64,000 nucleotides of DNA. It comes from Euzebya sp. GTDB lineage: Bacteria > Actinomycetota > Nitriliruptoria > Euzebyales > Euzebyaceae. The stretch lies in contig NZ_CAXQBR010000094.1 in NCBI RefSeq assembly GCF_964222135.1, positions 62,001 to 126,000 on the forward strand, in the 5' to 3' direction. The position numbers were made by a program, and so were the translations under genes. Below the pieces are notes generated by a model, which was not told the origin of the DNA, did no database searches, and was given only the letters and a program-made list of their open reading frames with translations. Shown piece by piece: positions 41,167 through 50,020 of the stretch (the first letter of the stretch is position 1; each line of letters starts with the position of its first letter).

Positions 41167-42537
41167 ATGGAGCATCTGCCGAGCGAGCGTGCGCTGTCCG
41201 AGCGACTGCACGGCATCGTCAAGGCCTACGACGTCCGCGGGACCGTGCCCGACCAGCTGGACGCCGAGGTCTGCCACGCCATCGGGCGGGCCGCCGCGGT
41301 CGAGCTCGGCGCCGAGAAGATCATCGTCGCCCGCGACATGCGCCCCTCCGGCCCCGAGCTGGCCGACGCGCTCATGGCCGGCATCCGCGCCCAGGGCGTC
41401 GACACCATCGACATCGGGTTGGCCTCGACGGACCTGCTCTACTACGCCTCGGGTGCTGAGGGGCTGCCGGGCATCGTGCTGACCGCCAGCCACAACCCGG
41501 CTCAGTACAACGGCATGAAGTTCTGCCGCGCCGGCGCCGCACCGGTGTCCCTCGACACCGGTCTCGGCGCGATGCGCGACCGCGCCATCGCCGGGGACTT
41601 CCCCGCTGCGGACCGCGAGGGGAGCCACGAGGTCGTCGAGGGGACGATCGAGCGCTACGCCGACCACGTCCGGTCCTTCGTCGACCTCGACGCGCTGCGG
41701 CCTCTGAAGGTGGCCGTCGACGCGGGGAACGGCATGGCCGGGCTGGTCGTGCCCGAGGTCTTCGACGGGCTGCCCGTCGACCTGGTCCCGTTGTACTTCG
41801 AGCTCGACGGCACGTTCCCGAACCACCCGGCCAACCCGATCGAGCCGGAGAACCTCCGCGACCTGCAGCGGAGCGTGCGGCTGCACGGCTGTGACATCGG
41901 CCTCGCGTTCGACGGGGACGCCGACCGGATGTTCTGCGTCGACGGGGACGGCGAACCCGTCTCCCCCTCCCTCGTCACCGCGGTCATCGCCGCGACGACC
42001 CTCGAGCGGCATCCGGGCGCGACGATCCTCCACACCCTGATCTGCAGCCGGGTCGTCCCCGAGACGATCGAGGCGCACGGCGGCACGGCCGTCCGCACCA
42101 GGGTCGGGCACTCGTTCATCAAGCAGGTCATGGCCGAGACCGGTGCGCGGTTCGGTGGCGAGCACTCCGCGCACTACTACTTCGCCGACAACTACCGGGC
42201 GGACTCCGGGCTCATCGCCGCGGTGATCCTGCTCGAGGCGCTCAGCCGGTCCGGGGGGAGCTTCGCCGACCTGGTGGCCCCCTACGACCGCTACGTCGCC
42301 TCCGGCGAGATCAACTCCACCGTGGCCGACCCCCAGGCGGCGGTGGACGCGGTGGAGCGCGCCTTCGCCGACGAGGCCACACTGTCACGACCCGACGGGC
42401 TCCTCGCCGAGGCCGACACCTGGTGGTTCAACCTGCGCCCGTCGAACACCGAACCGCTGCTCCGCCTGAACGTCGAGGGCGACGACGAGGCCACCATGAC
42501 CGCCGTCCGCGACCGCGTCCTGTCCCTGATCCGCTGA
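41167..42537 (+). CDS. manB: Phosphomannomutase/phosphoglucomutase
   Basis: This 456-residue alpha-D-phosphohexomutase carries the phosphoserine loop TASHNP (Ser108), the metal-binding loop DGDADR (249-254), the sugar loop GGEHSAHYYF and the phosphate-binding RPSNTEP near the end. It interconverts hexose 6- and 1-phosphates, supplying GDP-mannose or UDP-glucose for glycan synthesis. The position after DUF3499 (with an inserted block) and before Trm112 matches the manB locus of mycobacteria and streptomycetes, so mannose supply is the likelier main role. It could feed the glycosyltransferases of this window. Confidence 0.93.
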   Translation: MEHLPSERALSERLHGIVKAYDVRGTVPDQLDAEVCHAIGRAAAVELGAEKIIVARDMRPSGPELADALMAGIRAQGVDTIDIGLASTDLLYYASGAEGLPGIVLTASHNPAQYNGMKFCRAGAAPVSLDTGLGAMRDRAIAGDFPAADREGSHEVVEGTIERYADHVRSFVDLDALRPLKVAVDAGNGMAGLVVPEVFDGLPVDLVPLYFELDGTFPNHPANPIEPENLRDLQRSVRLHGCDIGLAFDGDADRMFCVDGDGEPVSPSLVTAVIAATTLERHPGATILHTLICSRVVPETIEAHGGTAVRTRVGHSFIKQVMAETGARFGGEHSAHYYFADNYRADSGLIAAVILLEALSRSGGSFADLVAPYDRYVASGEINSTVADPQAAVDAVERAFADEATLSRPDGLLAEADTWWFNLRPSNTEPLLRLNVEGDDEATMTAVRDRVLSLIR

Positions 42538-42550
42538 GGAGAGAAGACCC

Positions 42551-42772
42551 ATGGCCGTCCCGAAGGAGCTCGTCGAGTTGCTCCGCTGCCCCTGCGCCAC
42601 GCACTCCGAGATCGAGTACAAGGAGCGGCGGCAGGTGATCCTCTGCCAGTCGTGCACGGCGGTCTTCCCGGTGCGCGACAACATCCCCGTGATGCTGCTC
42701 GACGAGGCCAAGCCGCCGCGCGGGCAGTCCGAGATCACGACCGGCGACGGCACGATCATCCGGGAGTCCTAG
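42551..42772 (+). CDS. Trm112-family small protein
   Basis: This 73-residue protein has LVELLRCPCATHSEI and later CQSCTAVFPVRDNIPVMLLD, the Trm112/YcaR-like zinc-binding fold. In actinobacteria it sits next to phosphomannomutase, perhaps as a partner or stabiliser of a methyltransferase or other enzyme; the actual partner here is unknown. A GAGGAGAGAAG ribosome site precedes ATG 42551, only 13 bases after the phosphomannomutase stop, so it is co-transcribed. Confidence 0.88.
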   Translation: MAVPKELVELLRCPCATHSEIEYKERRQVILCQSCTAVFPVRDNIPVMLLDEAKPPRGQSEITTGDGTIIRES

Positions 42773-42774
42773 TC

Positions 42775-43575
42775 GTGGCGGTCACCGACATCGACGCCGT
42801 CGCGTCCGGGCTGACCGAGCGGCTGGAGGGGCGGGAGCCCGCCGTCATGCTGACCCTGGGCTCGGGGCTCGGCGGGTTGGCGGACGGCGTGGAGGAGCGC
42901 ATCGAGGTCCCCTTCGCCGACGTCGGCCTGCCCGACACGACCGTGCCGGGCCACGCCGGGAAGTTCGTCGCGGGGACGATCGACGGGGTGCAGGTGCTGG
43001 TCCAGCAGGGCCGGGTGCACCTGTACGAGGGGCTCGGCGTCGACCGGGTCGTCGCCGCGGTCCGCGCCGCCGCCGCGATCGGGGTCGGCACGTACGTGGT
43101 GACCAACGCCGCGGGCGGGCTGGCGGACACCTTCGACCCCGGCGACCTGATGGTCATCGCCGACCACATCAACCTGTCGGGCCAGAACGCGCTGACCGGC
43201 ATCGTCCCGCCGCACTTCCTCGACCAGTCCAACGCCTACGACCGCGACCTGCGGGCGTCGTTCGAGGCGACCGCGAAGGCGGAGGGGGTGGCGCTCCAGC
43301 GGGGTGTGTACGTGGGGCTGGCGGGCCCGACCTACGAGACGCCGGCGGAGGTCATGATGCTCCGCACCATCGGGGGCCACGCCGTCGGGATGTCCACGGT
43401 CAACGAGGTAATCGCTGCCAACGCGGCGGGCATGCGGGTGCTCGGCTGCTCGCTGATCACGAACGTCCACCGGCTGGGCGGGACGAAGACCGACCACGAG
43501 GAGGTCATGCGCGAGGGCAAGGCCGCCGGGCCCCGGTTGGCCTCGGTGATCAGGGCCTGGCTTCCGTCGCTCTGA
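42775..43575 (+). CDS. Purine nucleoside phosphorylase
   Basis: This 266-residue trimeric-type phosphorylase has LTLGSGLGGLADGVE (phosphate site), QGRVHLYEGL, GLAGPTYETPAEVMML, AVGMSTVNEVIAANAAGM and the base-binding SLITN. It splits purine nucleosides such as inosine and guanosine with phosphate, in salvage. The start is GTG 42775, two bases after the Trm112 stop, so it is translationally close. An Asn replaces the common Pro in the MSTV(P/N)E segment, probably with little effect. Methylthioadenosine phosphorylases are a less likely alternative. Confidence 0.9.
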   Translation: MAVTDIDAVASGLTERLEGREPAVMLTLGSGLGGLADGVEERIEVPFADVGLPDTTVPGHAGKFVAGTIDGVQVLVQQGRVHLYEGLGVDRVVAAVRAAAAIGVGTYVVTNAAGGLADTFDPGDLMVIADHINLSGQNALTGIVPPHFLDQSNAYDRDLRASFEATAKAEGVALQRGVYVGLAGPTYETPAEVMMLRTIGGHAVGMSTVNEVIAANAAGMRVLGCSLITNVHRLGGTKTDHEEVMREGKAAGPRLASVIRAWLPSL

Positions 43576-43728
43576 TCGCATCCCCGGTGACGGATGTGTG
43601 ACGGAAGGTGGATCTTTCCTGAAAGCACTTGCGCTCGGGGTCGACTGCGAGGATCCTCACGCGATCTGAATCGCACGCCACCGCGGGACCTGGGGTGGGG
43701 GGTGGCACCTCCGTGAGGGGAGACCTCC

Positions 43729-46086
43729 ATGCCCAGGAGCCTCGCTGGCCCTGCCGTCATCGTCCTGTCCCTGCTCGCACTGGTCGCCGCGCTGCTCGCG
43801 GTCGGCGCGTCGGATGCCTCGGCCCAGGGTGGCTTCGCGCGTCCTGACGGCGACGAGGTCTTCCAGCAGGGGACGGAGAAGCCGCCGCCTCCACTCATCG
43901 TGAACACCGAGGAGGACTCGTACGACGGGGAGTGCGATCCGATCGACGCTGCCGAGGCGGAGTGCTCCATCCGCGATGCCATCCATGAGGCCAACGACGT
44001 GCGGGGCGGCCACGACACGATCACCTTCGCGGATGGGATCGACCACATCGTGTTGACGCGCACCGGCGACGGTGGGGTCGACCAGGGAGATCTCGACATC
44101 ACCCAGGCGGTCGCAATCATCGACGCGGAGGGAGTCGTCCTCGATGCGTCCGGGTTGCAGACGCAGTTCACGGGCGGCGACGCCGGTCCAGACCGCGTGA
44201 TGCACGTCTCGCACCCTCTCTCGCCGGTCGTGAACTTCGCGGGTACATCACCCGTCGACCTGGTGGGGTTGACCCTGCAAGGCGGGTCGGGCGTCGCCAG
44301 TGGTGGGGGGTTGCTCGTCGACGAGGGGACATGGGTGGAAGGCACCTCGCTCACGTTGCGAGACAACAGCGCCGGCGTCGGCGGCGGGGCCGCGGTGCAG
44401 GGCCGCCTCACGTTGACCGGGAGCACGGTGGAAGGGAACTCCGCCATCGCGTACGGCGGTGGCCTGTACACCATCAACGGGACGGTGGAACTGGTGAACT
44501 CCACCGTCACCCTCAACGTGGCGAGCGATGGAGGGGGGCTCACGGCCGACACGGACCTCGCCAGCGCGACGCTTGTGCTGGTCCACGCGACGGTCCTGGA
44601 CAACGAAGCAGTCGGAATCTCCTCCTTCGCGGGCTTGACAGAGCGGGCGGACAACATCCTCGCGTTCGCCGGCGGCTCCGATGACGCCGTGAACCTGACC
44701 GCGAACTACTCCGTCATCCAGACCGACGGACCGAACAGTAACTGCAGGTTCTTGACCGACAACGGGACCGTGACAGTCGAGGGTGCAGCCAACGCGACCA
44801 ATGACGAGAGCTGTGAGCTCGACGCTTCAGGGAATGTCGTCGATGTCACGAACACCTTCGGTCCGCTCGCAGACAACGGGGGTTTGACCCGGACCAGGGC
44901 TCTGCTCGCGGGTTCAGAGGCGATCGACGCGATCGACGTGACTTCAGTTCCGGGCTTCGCGCAGGGGACGGGATCGTGTGCCGTCGAACTGGATCAGCGC
45001 GGTGTGAGTCGTCCCCAGGACGGGCCGGACGCTGACACCACCCCGGAGTGCGACCGCGGCGCGTTCGAGTTCGTGCCGCAGCCCAGCAACCCGGAGAACC
45101 CCGGCAGCACGCCAACTCCCCAGCCCGAGCCCACGATCCCGCCGGTGCAGGTGAACATCGACCGGTGTGGTGGGGAGACGCGGACCGAGACGGCCACGGA
45201 GTGCTCGGAGGAGACGTTCCCCGACGGCGCGGACGCGGTGGTCCTGGCGCGGGCGGACGACTTCCCCGACGCCCAGGCCGGTGCGCCGCTCGCGGTCGAG
45301 CTGGGCGCGCCGATCCTCCTCACCCAGACCGACGTGCTGTCCACGCCGACCGCTGACGAGATCGAGCGGCTGCTCGAGCCCGGCGGGACCGTGTACCTCC
45401 TCGGCGGCACCGAGGCGATCAGCCAGGCCGTCGAGGACGAGCTGATCGCGCTCGGCTACGAGGTCATCCGCTACGGCGGGGAGAACCGGTACGCCACCGC
45501 GGTGGTGATCGCGACCGAGGGGCTCGGCTCCCCGGGCACGGCGCTGATCGCCGACGGCGGCACGTTCACCGACGCGATCGCGGCGGGTGCGGCGGCGGTG
45601 GTGGCCGGCGACTCCGACTTCGCCCAGGACGAGGTCGGCGCCGCAGTGCTGCTCACCGCACCGGACGGGATGCCGGCGGAGACCGCGGCCTACCTGGCGG
45701 AGGCCAAGCCGGACGAGGTCATCGCGATCGGCGACCGCGCCGGCGAGGTCGCCGGCACCGAGGAGATCGTGACCGGTGACACCCCCGCTGCGCTCTCGGT
45801 CGCAGTTGCCGAGCGGTTCTTCACCGACCCCGCCGCGGTGGGCATCGCGACCGACGCGGTGTTCGTCGACGCGCTGACGGGTTCGTCGATCGTGGGCAAC
45901 CCGTCGGTGGGTCCGGGCCCGATGCTGTTCACCGATCCCGAGGAGCTGTCCCCGGAGGTGGAGGCCTACCTGGTCGCCACGGCCGAGGCGATCGACCGGA
46001 GCATCATCTTCGGCGGCATCGAGGCGGTCAGCACGGCGGTCGAGGACGCGATCATCGCCGCCCTCGGCGGGGACGCCGCACCCTGA
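43729..46086 (+). CDS. Exported beta-helix protein with three CWB2 repeats
   Basis: This 785-residue protein has a signal peptide ending ASDASA (about 32). Residues 55-450 look like a right-handed parallel beta-helix. It opens with a CSLREA-like stretch (CSIRDAIHEANDVRGGHDTI) and closes with the choice-of-anchor Q pattern (GPLADNGGLTRTRALLAGSE, then DQRGVSRPQ and CDRGAFEF). A Pro-rich linker (about 452-475) leads to three CWB2 repeats, with VVLARADDFPDAQAG and VYLLGGTEAISQAVEDEL. Beta-helices of this type occur in adhesins and carbohydrate-active surface proteins. The helix part is lower in GC than the anchor part. A GGGGAG ribosome site precedes the ATG, and a strong hairpin follows the stop. 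Confidence 0.88.
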   Translation: MPRSLAGPAVIVLSLLALVAALLAVGASDASAQGGFARPDGDEVFQQGTEKPPPPLIVNTEEDSYDGECDPIDAAEAECSIRDAIHEANDVRGGHDTITFADGIDHIVLTRTGDGGVDQGDLDITQAVAIIDAEGVVLDASGLQTQFTGGDAGPDRVMHVSHPLSPVVNFAGTSPVDLVGLTLQGGSGVASGGGLLVDEGTWVEGTSLTLRDNSAGVGGGAAVQGRLTLTGSTVEGNSAIAYGGGLYTINGTVELVNSTVTLNVASDGGGLTADTDLASATLVLVHATVLDNEAVGISSFAGLTERADNILAFAGGSDDAVNLTANYSVIQTDGPNSNCRFLTDNGTVTVEGAANATNDESCELDASGNVVDVTNTFGPLADNGGLTRTRALLAGSEAIDAIDVTSVPGFAQGTGSCAVELDQRGVSRPQDGPDADTTPECDRGAFEFVPQPSNPENPGSTPTPQPEPTIPPVQVNIDRCGGETRTETATECSEETFPDGADAVVLARADDFPDAQAGAPLAVELGAPILLTQTDVLSTPTADEIERLLEPGGTVYLLGGTEAISQAVEDELIALGYEVIRYGGENRYATAVVIATEGLGSPGTALIADGGTFTDAIAAGAAAVVAGDSDFAQDEVGAAVLLTAPDGMPAETAAYLAEAKPDEVIAIGDRAGEVAGTEEIVTGDTPAALSVAVAERFFTDPAAVGIATDAVFVDALTGSSIVGNPSVGPGPMLFTDPEELSPEVEAYLVATAEAIDRSIIFGGIEAVSTAVEDAIIAALGGDAAP

Positions 46087-46108
46087 CCCACGGCTCGTCA
46101 TGACGCGA

Positions 46109-46135
46109 CGGCCGGCCACCCCACGTGGCCGGCCG
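46109..46135 (+). terminator. Strong hairpin after the beta-helix CWB2 gene
   Basis: CGGCCGGCCAC (46109-46119) pairs perfectly with GTGGCCGGCCG (46125-46135) around a five-base loop, 22 bases after the stop. It separates the CWB2 gene from the his genes. Confidence 0.7.
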
Positions 46136-46189
46136 CCGTCGTGCCCGGGCCGACCCCCGACCCGAATCGCCACCTCCACCACCCGCCGG

Positions 46190-46195
46190 TAGCAT
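46190..46195 (+). promoter_or_regulatory. TAGCAT -10 box, leaderless type
   Basis: TAGCAT lies ten bases before the ATG of hisE, with no clear Shine-Dalgarno sequence. Confidence 0.4.
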
Positions 46196-46205
46196 CGCCG
46201 CCGTC

Positions 46206-46490
46206 ATGGCCGACCTGCTGACCGACCTCGAGTCCCTCCTGCGCTCACGCAAGGCCGAGCGACCCGAGGGCTCGTACTCGGCGACCCTGGTCACCGACCC
46301 CGTCGCGGTCCAGCGGAAGATCATGGAGGAGGCGTTCGAGGTCTGCCTCGAGCTGGGCGCGCCCACCGTGGACCGCGACCGCGCCGCCTCCGAGGCCGCC
46401 GACCTGGTGTTCCACCTCCTCGCCGGCCTGGTCGGCGCCGGGGTGTCCTGGGACCAGGTCGTCGCCGAGCTCGCCGACCGCCGTCGCTGA
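46206..46490 (+). CDS. hisE: Phosphoribosyl-ATP pyrophosphatase
   Basis: This 94-residue all-helical protein has ESLLRSRKAERPEGSYSATL, KIMEEAFEVCLEL and ASEAADLVFHLLAGLV, the MazG-like HisE signatures with the acidic metal-binding residues. It hydrolyses phosphoribosyl-ATP to phosphoribosyl-AMP, the second step of histidine synthesis. hisG follows after 31 bases, an arrangement conserved in actinobacteria. I start at ATG 46206; the frame is open upstream but runs through the terminator hairpin. Confidence 0.93.
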   Translation: MADLLTDLESLLRSRKAERPEGSYSATLVTDPVAVQRKIMEEAFEVCLELGAPTVDRDRAASEAADLVFHLLAGLVGAGVSWDQVVAELADRRR

Positions 46491-46521
46491 CGCGGCCCGT
46501 CGTCCCACCTCGAGGACCGAG

Positions 46522-47397
46522 ATGAACGCCATCCCTGCCCGCAGGCCCAACGGCGGGCGCGCCCGCATCGCCGTCCCCTCCAAGGGGCGCCTCCGCGACG
46601 AGGCGCTGAAGCTGCTGTCGACCGCCGGCTACCCGACCTCCGGCCTGCGGGGCTCGGGGTCGATGGCCTACGCCGGCGAGGCGCTCGAGCTGATCGAGAT
46701 GCGCCCCCGCGACGCGGCCGCCGCGCTGTCCGCCGGTGCGCTGCACGGGGCGTTCATCGCCACCGACATCGCGATGGAGCACGACCTGACCGACCTGACC
46801 TCCCGGCCCCTCGGCTACGCGCGGTCGAGCCTGGTCGTCGCCAGCCGCGACGACGACGGGCGTCGTGACCACACCGACCTCGCCGGCGGGGTCGTCGCCA
46901 CGCACATGCCGAACCTCACCGAGGCGTTCTTCGCCGCCGAGGGCATCGACGTCCGCGTCGTGGCGATGGGCGGCTCGCTCGAGGGGGTCTGCGCCGCCGG
47001 CCTCGCCGACGCGATCGTCGACAACTCAGAGACCGGCACGTCCCTGCGACAGAACCGCCTGCGCGTCCTCACGGTGATCGAGGAGTGCGAGGCCGAGTTC
47101 GTGCACCGACCCGGCCTCAAGGCGCTCGAGGACCTCGAGCTGCGCCTCGAGGCCGCCCTGACCGCCCGCCAGCACCGCTACGTCATGCTCCACATCCCCC
47201 GGGACCGGATCGACGACCTCGTCGACCTGTTCCACGGCCTCGAGTCCCCGACCGTCCTGCCCCTGGCCGGGCGCGAGGACCTCGCCGCCGTCCACTTCGT
47301 CGCCCGCAACGGCGAGCTGTGGGAGCGGCTGGTGGATCTCCGCGCCATCGGGGCCTCCGACATCGTGGCCACCCAACCCGTCGCACTGCTCGAGTAG
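46522..47397 (+). CDS. hisG: ATP phosphoribosyltransferase, long form
   Basis: This 291-residue enzyme catalyses the first, committed step of histidine synthesis (ATP plus PRPP). It begins with RIAVPSKGRLRDEALKLL and has GLADAIVDNSETGTSLRQN, the PRPP-binding loop. The extra domain after about residue 210 (LMLHIPRD-type ferredoxin-like regulatory domain, here YVMLHIPRDRIDDLVDLF) marks the long, hexameric HisG that needs no HisZ and is inhibited by histidine. It is coupled with hisE. Confidence 0.93.
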   Translation: MNAIPARRPNGGRARIAVPSKGRLRDEALKLLSTAGYPTSGLRGSGSMAYAGEALELIEMRPRDAAAALSAGALHGAFIATDIAMEHDLTDLTSRPLGYARSSLVVASRDDDGRRDHTDLAGGVVATHMPNLTEAFFAAEGIDVRVVAMGGSLEGVCAAGLADAIVDNSETGTSLRQNRLRVLTVIEECEAEFVHRPGLKALEDLELRLEAALTARQHRYVMLHIPRDRIDDLVDLFHGLESPTVLPLAGREDLAAVHFVARNGELWERLVDLRAIGASDIVATQPVALLE

Positions 47398-47414
47398 CGG
47401 AGGCCAGGACGGGC

Positions 47415-49076
47415 TCAGGCCCGGGAGCCGAGCCACTGGCGCAGCAGCACCACTGCGACACCGCCCAGGGCCAGCGCGGTCGTCCCCGCCGTCACCAGCG
47501 CCGAGCCGGGCGACACGCCGCCGTCGACGGCACCGGCGAAGCTCGCCACCGGCACCAGCCCCACCACCAGCGCGGCCCCGGGGCCGACCATGGACTGGGA
47601 GGCGTACATCGCGATGCCCGTCTCGCCGTACAGCAGGATCACGGTGGGATCCGGGGGCTCGCGCAGGGCCGCGTAGGCCGCGGCGACGACGGTGCTGGGC
47701 ACGACGGCGGCCACACCGAGGGCTGCCACCCACGCCACCTCGCCGCCGCCGGCCACCGCCGCGGTCACCGCACCCGCAGCGGCGGCCATGACCGCGAGGA
47801 CGACGCCCGGCAGCACCAGGTGGGCCAGCAACACCGCCCGGGCCGACCGGCCGAGCTGCCGGATGCCGAAGCGCTGGGAGGCCTCGACCTTCAGCGGCTC
47901 CACCAGGGCGCTCGCCGCCCCGTAGCCGCAGACCACCGCGACCGCGGCCCAGGCGAAGCGGGCGGTCAGCTCGTCTGACGTCGCCGATGAGGCCGCCCAC
48001 CCCGCCGTCGAGCCGACGGCGAGGAGCAGCACCGCCCGCCCCCACAGCCACGGGCCGCGCAGGAGCACCGCCGCGCCGATCCACGGGACCACCAGCGCCC
48101 GCCGCGGCCGGACCGGCATCCGCCGCAACCGCCGACCGACCAGGGCGCTGACGGCCAGCCGGCGGGCCGCCGTCACCGCGCCGACGTCCATCCAGAACAC
48201 GCCGGTCGCCACGGCCCGGGCGGTGCCGGCACGTCGCCGGAGCTCCTCGAACGTCGGCGACCCCGCCGTCTGCAGGCTCGCCACGACCGCGATCGCGGTG
48301 ACCAGGGTGAGGAGCGCGACCGCGATCGGCCATCCCGCCACGTCCGCGCCGGCGGCGGCCTGCACCGGCGCGGTCGCCCACCCCCACGGCCCGCTCCAGC
48401 GCGCGGCCACGCCGACGAGCTCATCGGTGACCAGCGCCAAGCCCACCACCGCCGCCAGCACCAGCGGGGTGGCCCGCAGCACGGCCCTGGCGAGCGTGGG
48501 CCGGCACTCGACCGCCCACGACCCAGCCGCCGCCAGCGCGCCGACCAGCGCACCACTCGACGTGCAGGCCGCCAGGAGGGGGAGGGGAGGGACGTCGAGC
48601 TCGGCGACCAGCACCACCCACAGCACGACGCCGCCCACGACCCCGAGGCCAGCGGTCCACGCCAGCCCGCGGATCAGGCGCGGGCGGATGAGGTCACCTC
48701 GCGGCACGGGGGCGCTGAGCAGCCACGTGAGATCGGCATCGTCGAAGACGACCGGCCCCCGCCAGGTGCCGAGCCGGAGGGCCAGCAGACCGACGAGCAC
48801 CAGCCCTGCCGGCAGCCACGTCGCGAGGTCGTCGCGGATCGCGTCCTGCACCGAGCCGGCCGCGGGATCGGCCGCCAGCGCCTGGGCGATCAACCAGCCG
48901 GCCGGGACGCCGATCAGCGCGAGCCAGACGTAGAGGCGGTACAGCTGGTCCGAGAGCGTGCGCCGTGCGGCGTCCCGGGTGCGCAGCTCCTGCAGCCAGG
49001 CCCGCACCATCGGGGCGTCGGGGCGGGAGAGGTCCTCGTCGGGGACGTCGCCGTCCCCCGCTGCGTCGCCCGTCAC
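47415..49076 (-). CDS. ABC exporter membrane subunit, DUF6297-like
   Basis: This 553-residue protein has about twelve membrane helices and few polar loops. It starts with GTG 49076, overlapping the ATPase stop (GTGA), so it is the membrane partner of that ATPase. The N-terminal phrase WLQELRTRDAARRTLSDQLY, followed by TWLLSAPVPRGDLIRP, resembles large actinobacterial ABC-2-type permeases of unknown substrate; the DUF number is a guess. It converges on hisG with a 17-base gap. Confidence 0.75.
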   Translation of the reverse strand: MTGDAAGDGDVPDEDLSRPDAPMVRAWLQELRTRDAARRTLSDQLYRLYVWLALIGVPAGWLIAQALAADPAAGSVQDAIRDDLATWLPAGLVLVGLLALRLGTWRGPVVFDDADLTWLLSAPVPRGDLIRPRLIRGLAWTAGLGVVGGVVLWVVLVAELDVPPLPLLAACTSSGALVGALAAAGSWAVECRPTLARAVLRATPLVLAAVVGLALVTDELVGVAARWSGPWGWATAPVQAAAGADVAGWPIAVALLTLVTAIAVVASLQTAGSPTFEELRRRAGTARAVATGVFWMDVGAVTAARRLAVSALVGRRLRRMPVRPRRALVVPWIGAAVLLRGPWLWGRAVLLLAVGSTAGWAASSATSDELTARFAWAAVAVVCGYGAASALVEPLKVEASQRFGIRQLGRSARAVLLAHLVLPGVVLAVMAAAAGAVTAAVAGGGEVAWVAALGVAAVVPSTVVAAAYAALREPPDPTVILLYGETGIAMYASQSMVGPGAALVVGLVPVASFAGAVDGGVSPGSALVTAGTTALALGGVAVVLLRQWLGSRA

Positions 49077-49804
49077 GTCGGAGTGATCCCGATCGCGGCC
49101 GCCTCGGGGCTCGCCACGACGGCGTCGAGCGGGCCGTCCGCCACGACGTCGCCGCGCGAGAGGACCAGCGCACGGTCCGCCAGCCCCGACGCGAAGTCCG
49201 GCCGGTGCGTGCTGAAGACCAGCGCGCGGCCACGGCGCTTGACGGCGTGCAGCCGGCGGTGGAGGACGTCGCGTCCGGCGGGGTCCAGGCGGAGGGTCGG
49301 CTCGTCGAGGAGGATCAGGCGGAAGGGGCGGATCAGGGCGCACGCGAGCTGGGTGCGCTGCTGGAGACCGGCCGACAGCTGGTGGGGGAGGTGGTCGTGG
49401 TGCTCGGCCAGCCCCAGCTCGTCGAGCAGCGGGTCGACGTCGTCCAGATCGGCGCCGTGGGCGACCGCGACCAGCTCCACGTGCTCGGCGACCGTCAGGT
49501 CCCGGTAGAAGATCGGGGCGTCATCCACGTAGGCGGTCGCGGCACGGGCCTTCGCGGCCTCGGGCTCGGTGTGCGGGTCCGCACCGGCCACCCGGATCCG
49601 ACCCCCGGTCGGCGTCAGCAGACCCGCGATGCAGTCGAGCGCGGTCGTCTTCCCGGACCCGTTGTGGCCGAACAGCACGACGCCCTCCCCGCGGGCGACG
49701 TCGAGGTCGAAGTCGGCCAGGGCGGTGACGCCCTCGTAGGCGCGGGTGAGGCCCTGCACGCGCAGGACGAGCTTCCGCTTCGGCGCGCCGGGCTGCTCGG
49801 TCAT
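49073..49804 (-). CDS. ABC transporter ATPase
   Basis: This 243-residue ATPase has Walker A GHNGSGKTT, signature LSAGLQQRTQLACAL, Walker B LILLDEPT and the switch His in VFSTHRPDF. The domain order is ordinary for ABC-2-type exporters. I take ATG 49804 rather than GTG 49813 because a TACAGT box (49817-49812) lies seven bases before the ATG and would itself overlap the GTG. Its substrate is unknown. It forms a two-gene operon with the downstream permease. Confidence 0.9.
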   Translation of the reverse strand: MTEQPGAPKRKLVLRVQGLTRAYEGVTALADFDLDVARGEGVVLFGHNGSGKTTALDCIAGLLTPTGGRIRVAGADPHTEPEAAKARAATAYVDDAPIFYRDLTVAEHVELVAVAHGADLDDVDPLLDELGLAEHHDHLPHQLSAGLQQRTQLACALIRPFRLILLDEPTLRLDPAGRDVLHRRLHAVKRRGRALVFSTHRPDFASGLADRALVLSRGDVVADGPLDAVVASPEAAAIGITPT

Positions 49805-49811
49805 CGCGGAC

Positions 49812-49817
49812 ACTGTA
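49812..49817 (-). promoter_or_regulatory. TACAGT -10 box that decides the ATPase start
   Basis: TACAGT on the minus strand lies seven bases before ATG 49804. It overlaps the alternative GTG 49813, so transcripts from it could not include that codon. Confidence 0.45.
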
Positions 49818-49930
49818 GGGACAGGTCAGTCCACGTAGGGGCAGAAGGGGTGCCCGTCCGGGGCGCGCATCACCCTGACGTGGTCCTGTGGCTGACCCGT
49901 TCGGTGGGCCACACCCACCCGGGCCCGCAC

Positions 49931-49970
49931 GATGTGCAGATCGGCCACCTGAGCGGCCGAAGTGCACATC
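49931..49970 (-). terminator. Long hairpin after the HAD phosphatase gene
   Basis: GATGTGCA (49931-49938) pairs with TGCACATC (49963-49970), and TCGGCC (49941-49946) pairs with GGCCGA (49955-49960). A 2x2 internal loop and an eight-base apical loop separate the arms. It lies 50 bases past the HAD stop on the minus strand. No T-tract follows, so a regulatory role is also possible. Confidence 0.5.
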
Positions 49971-50020
49971 GGCGCCGCCCGGACCCGGCCAGCGCACCCC
50001 GGACCCCGCACCGCCAGACC

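Noticed and set aside
43576-43728. Possible c-di-AMP (ydaO) riboswitch before the beta-helix CWB2 gene
   Set aside because: Such switches precede wall proteins in actinobacteria, but I could not find the conserved core segments in order; only short GC stems are present.
47411-47430. GGCTC/GAGCC hairpin between hisG and the ABC permease as a terminator
   Set aside because: The stem has only five pairs with an eight-base loop and lies within the permease codons.
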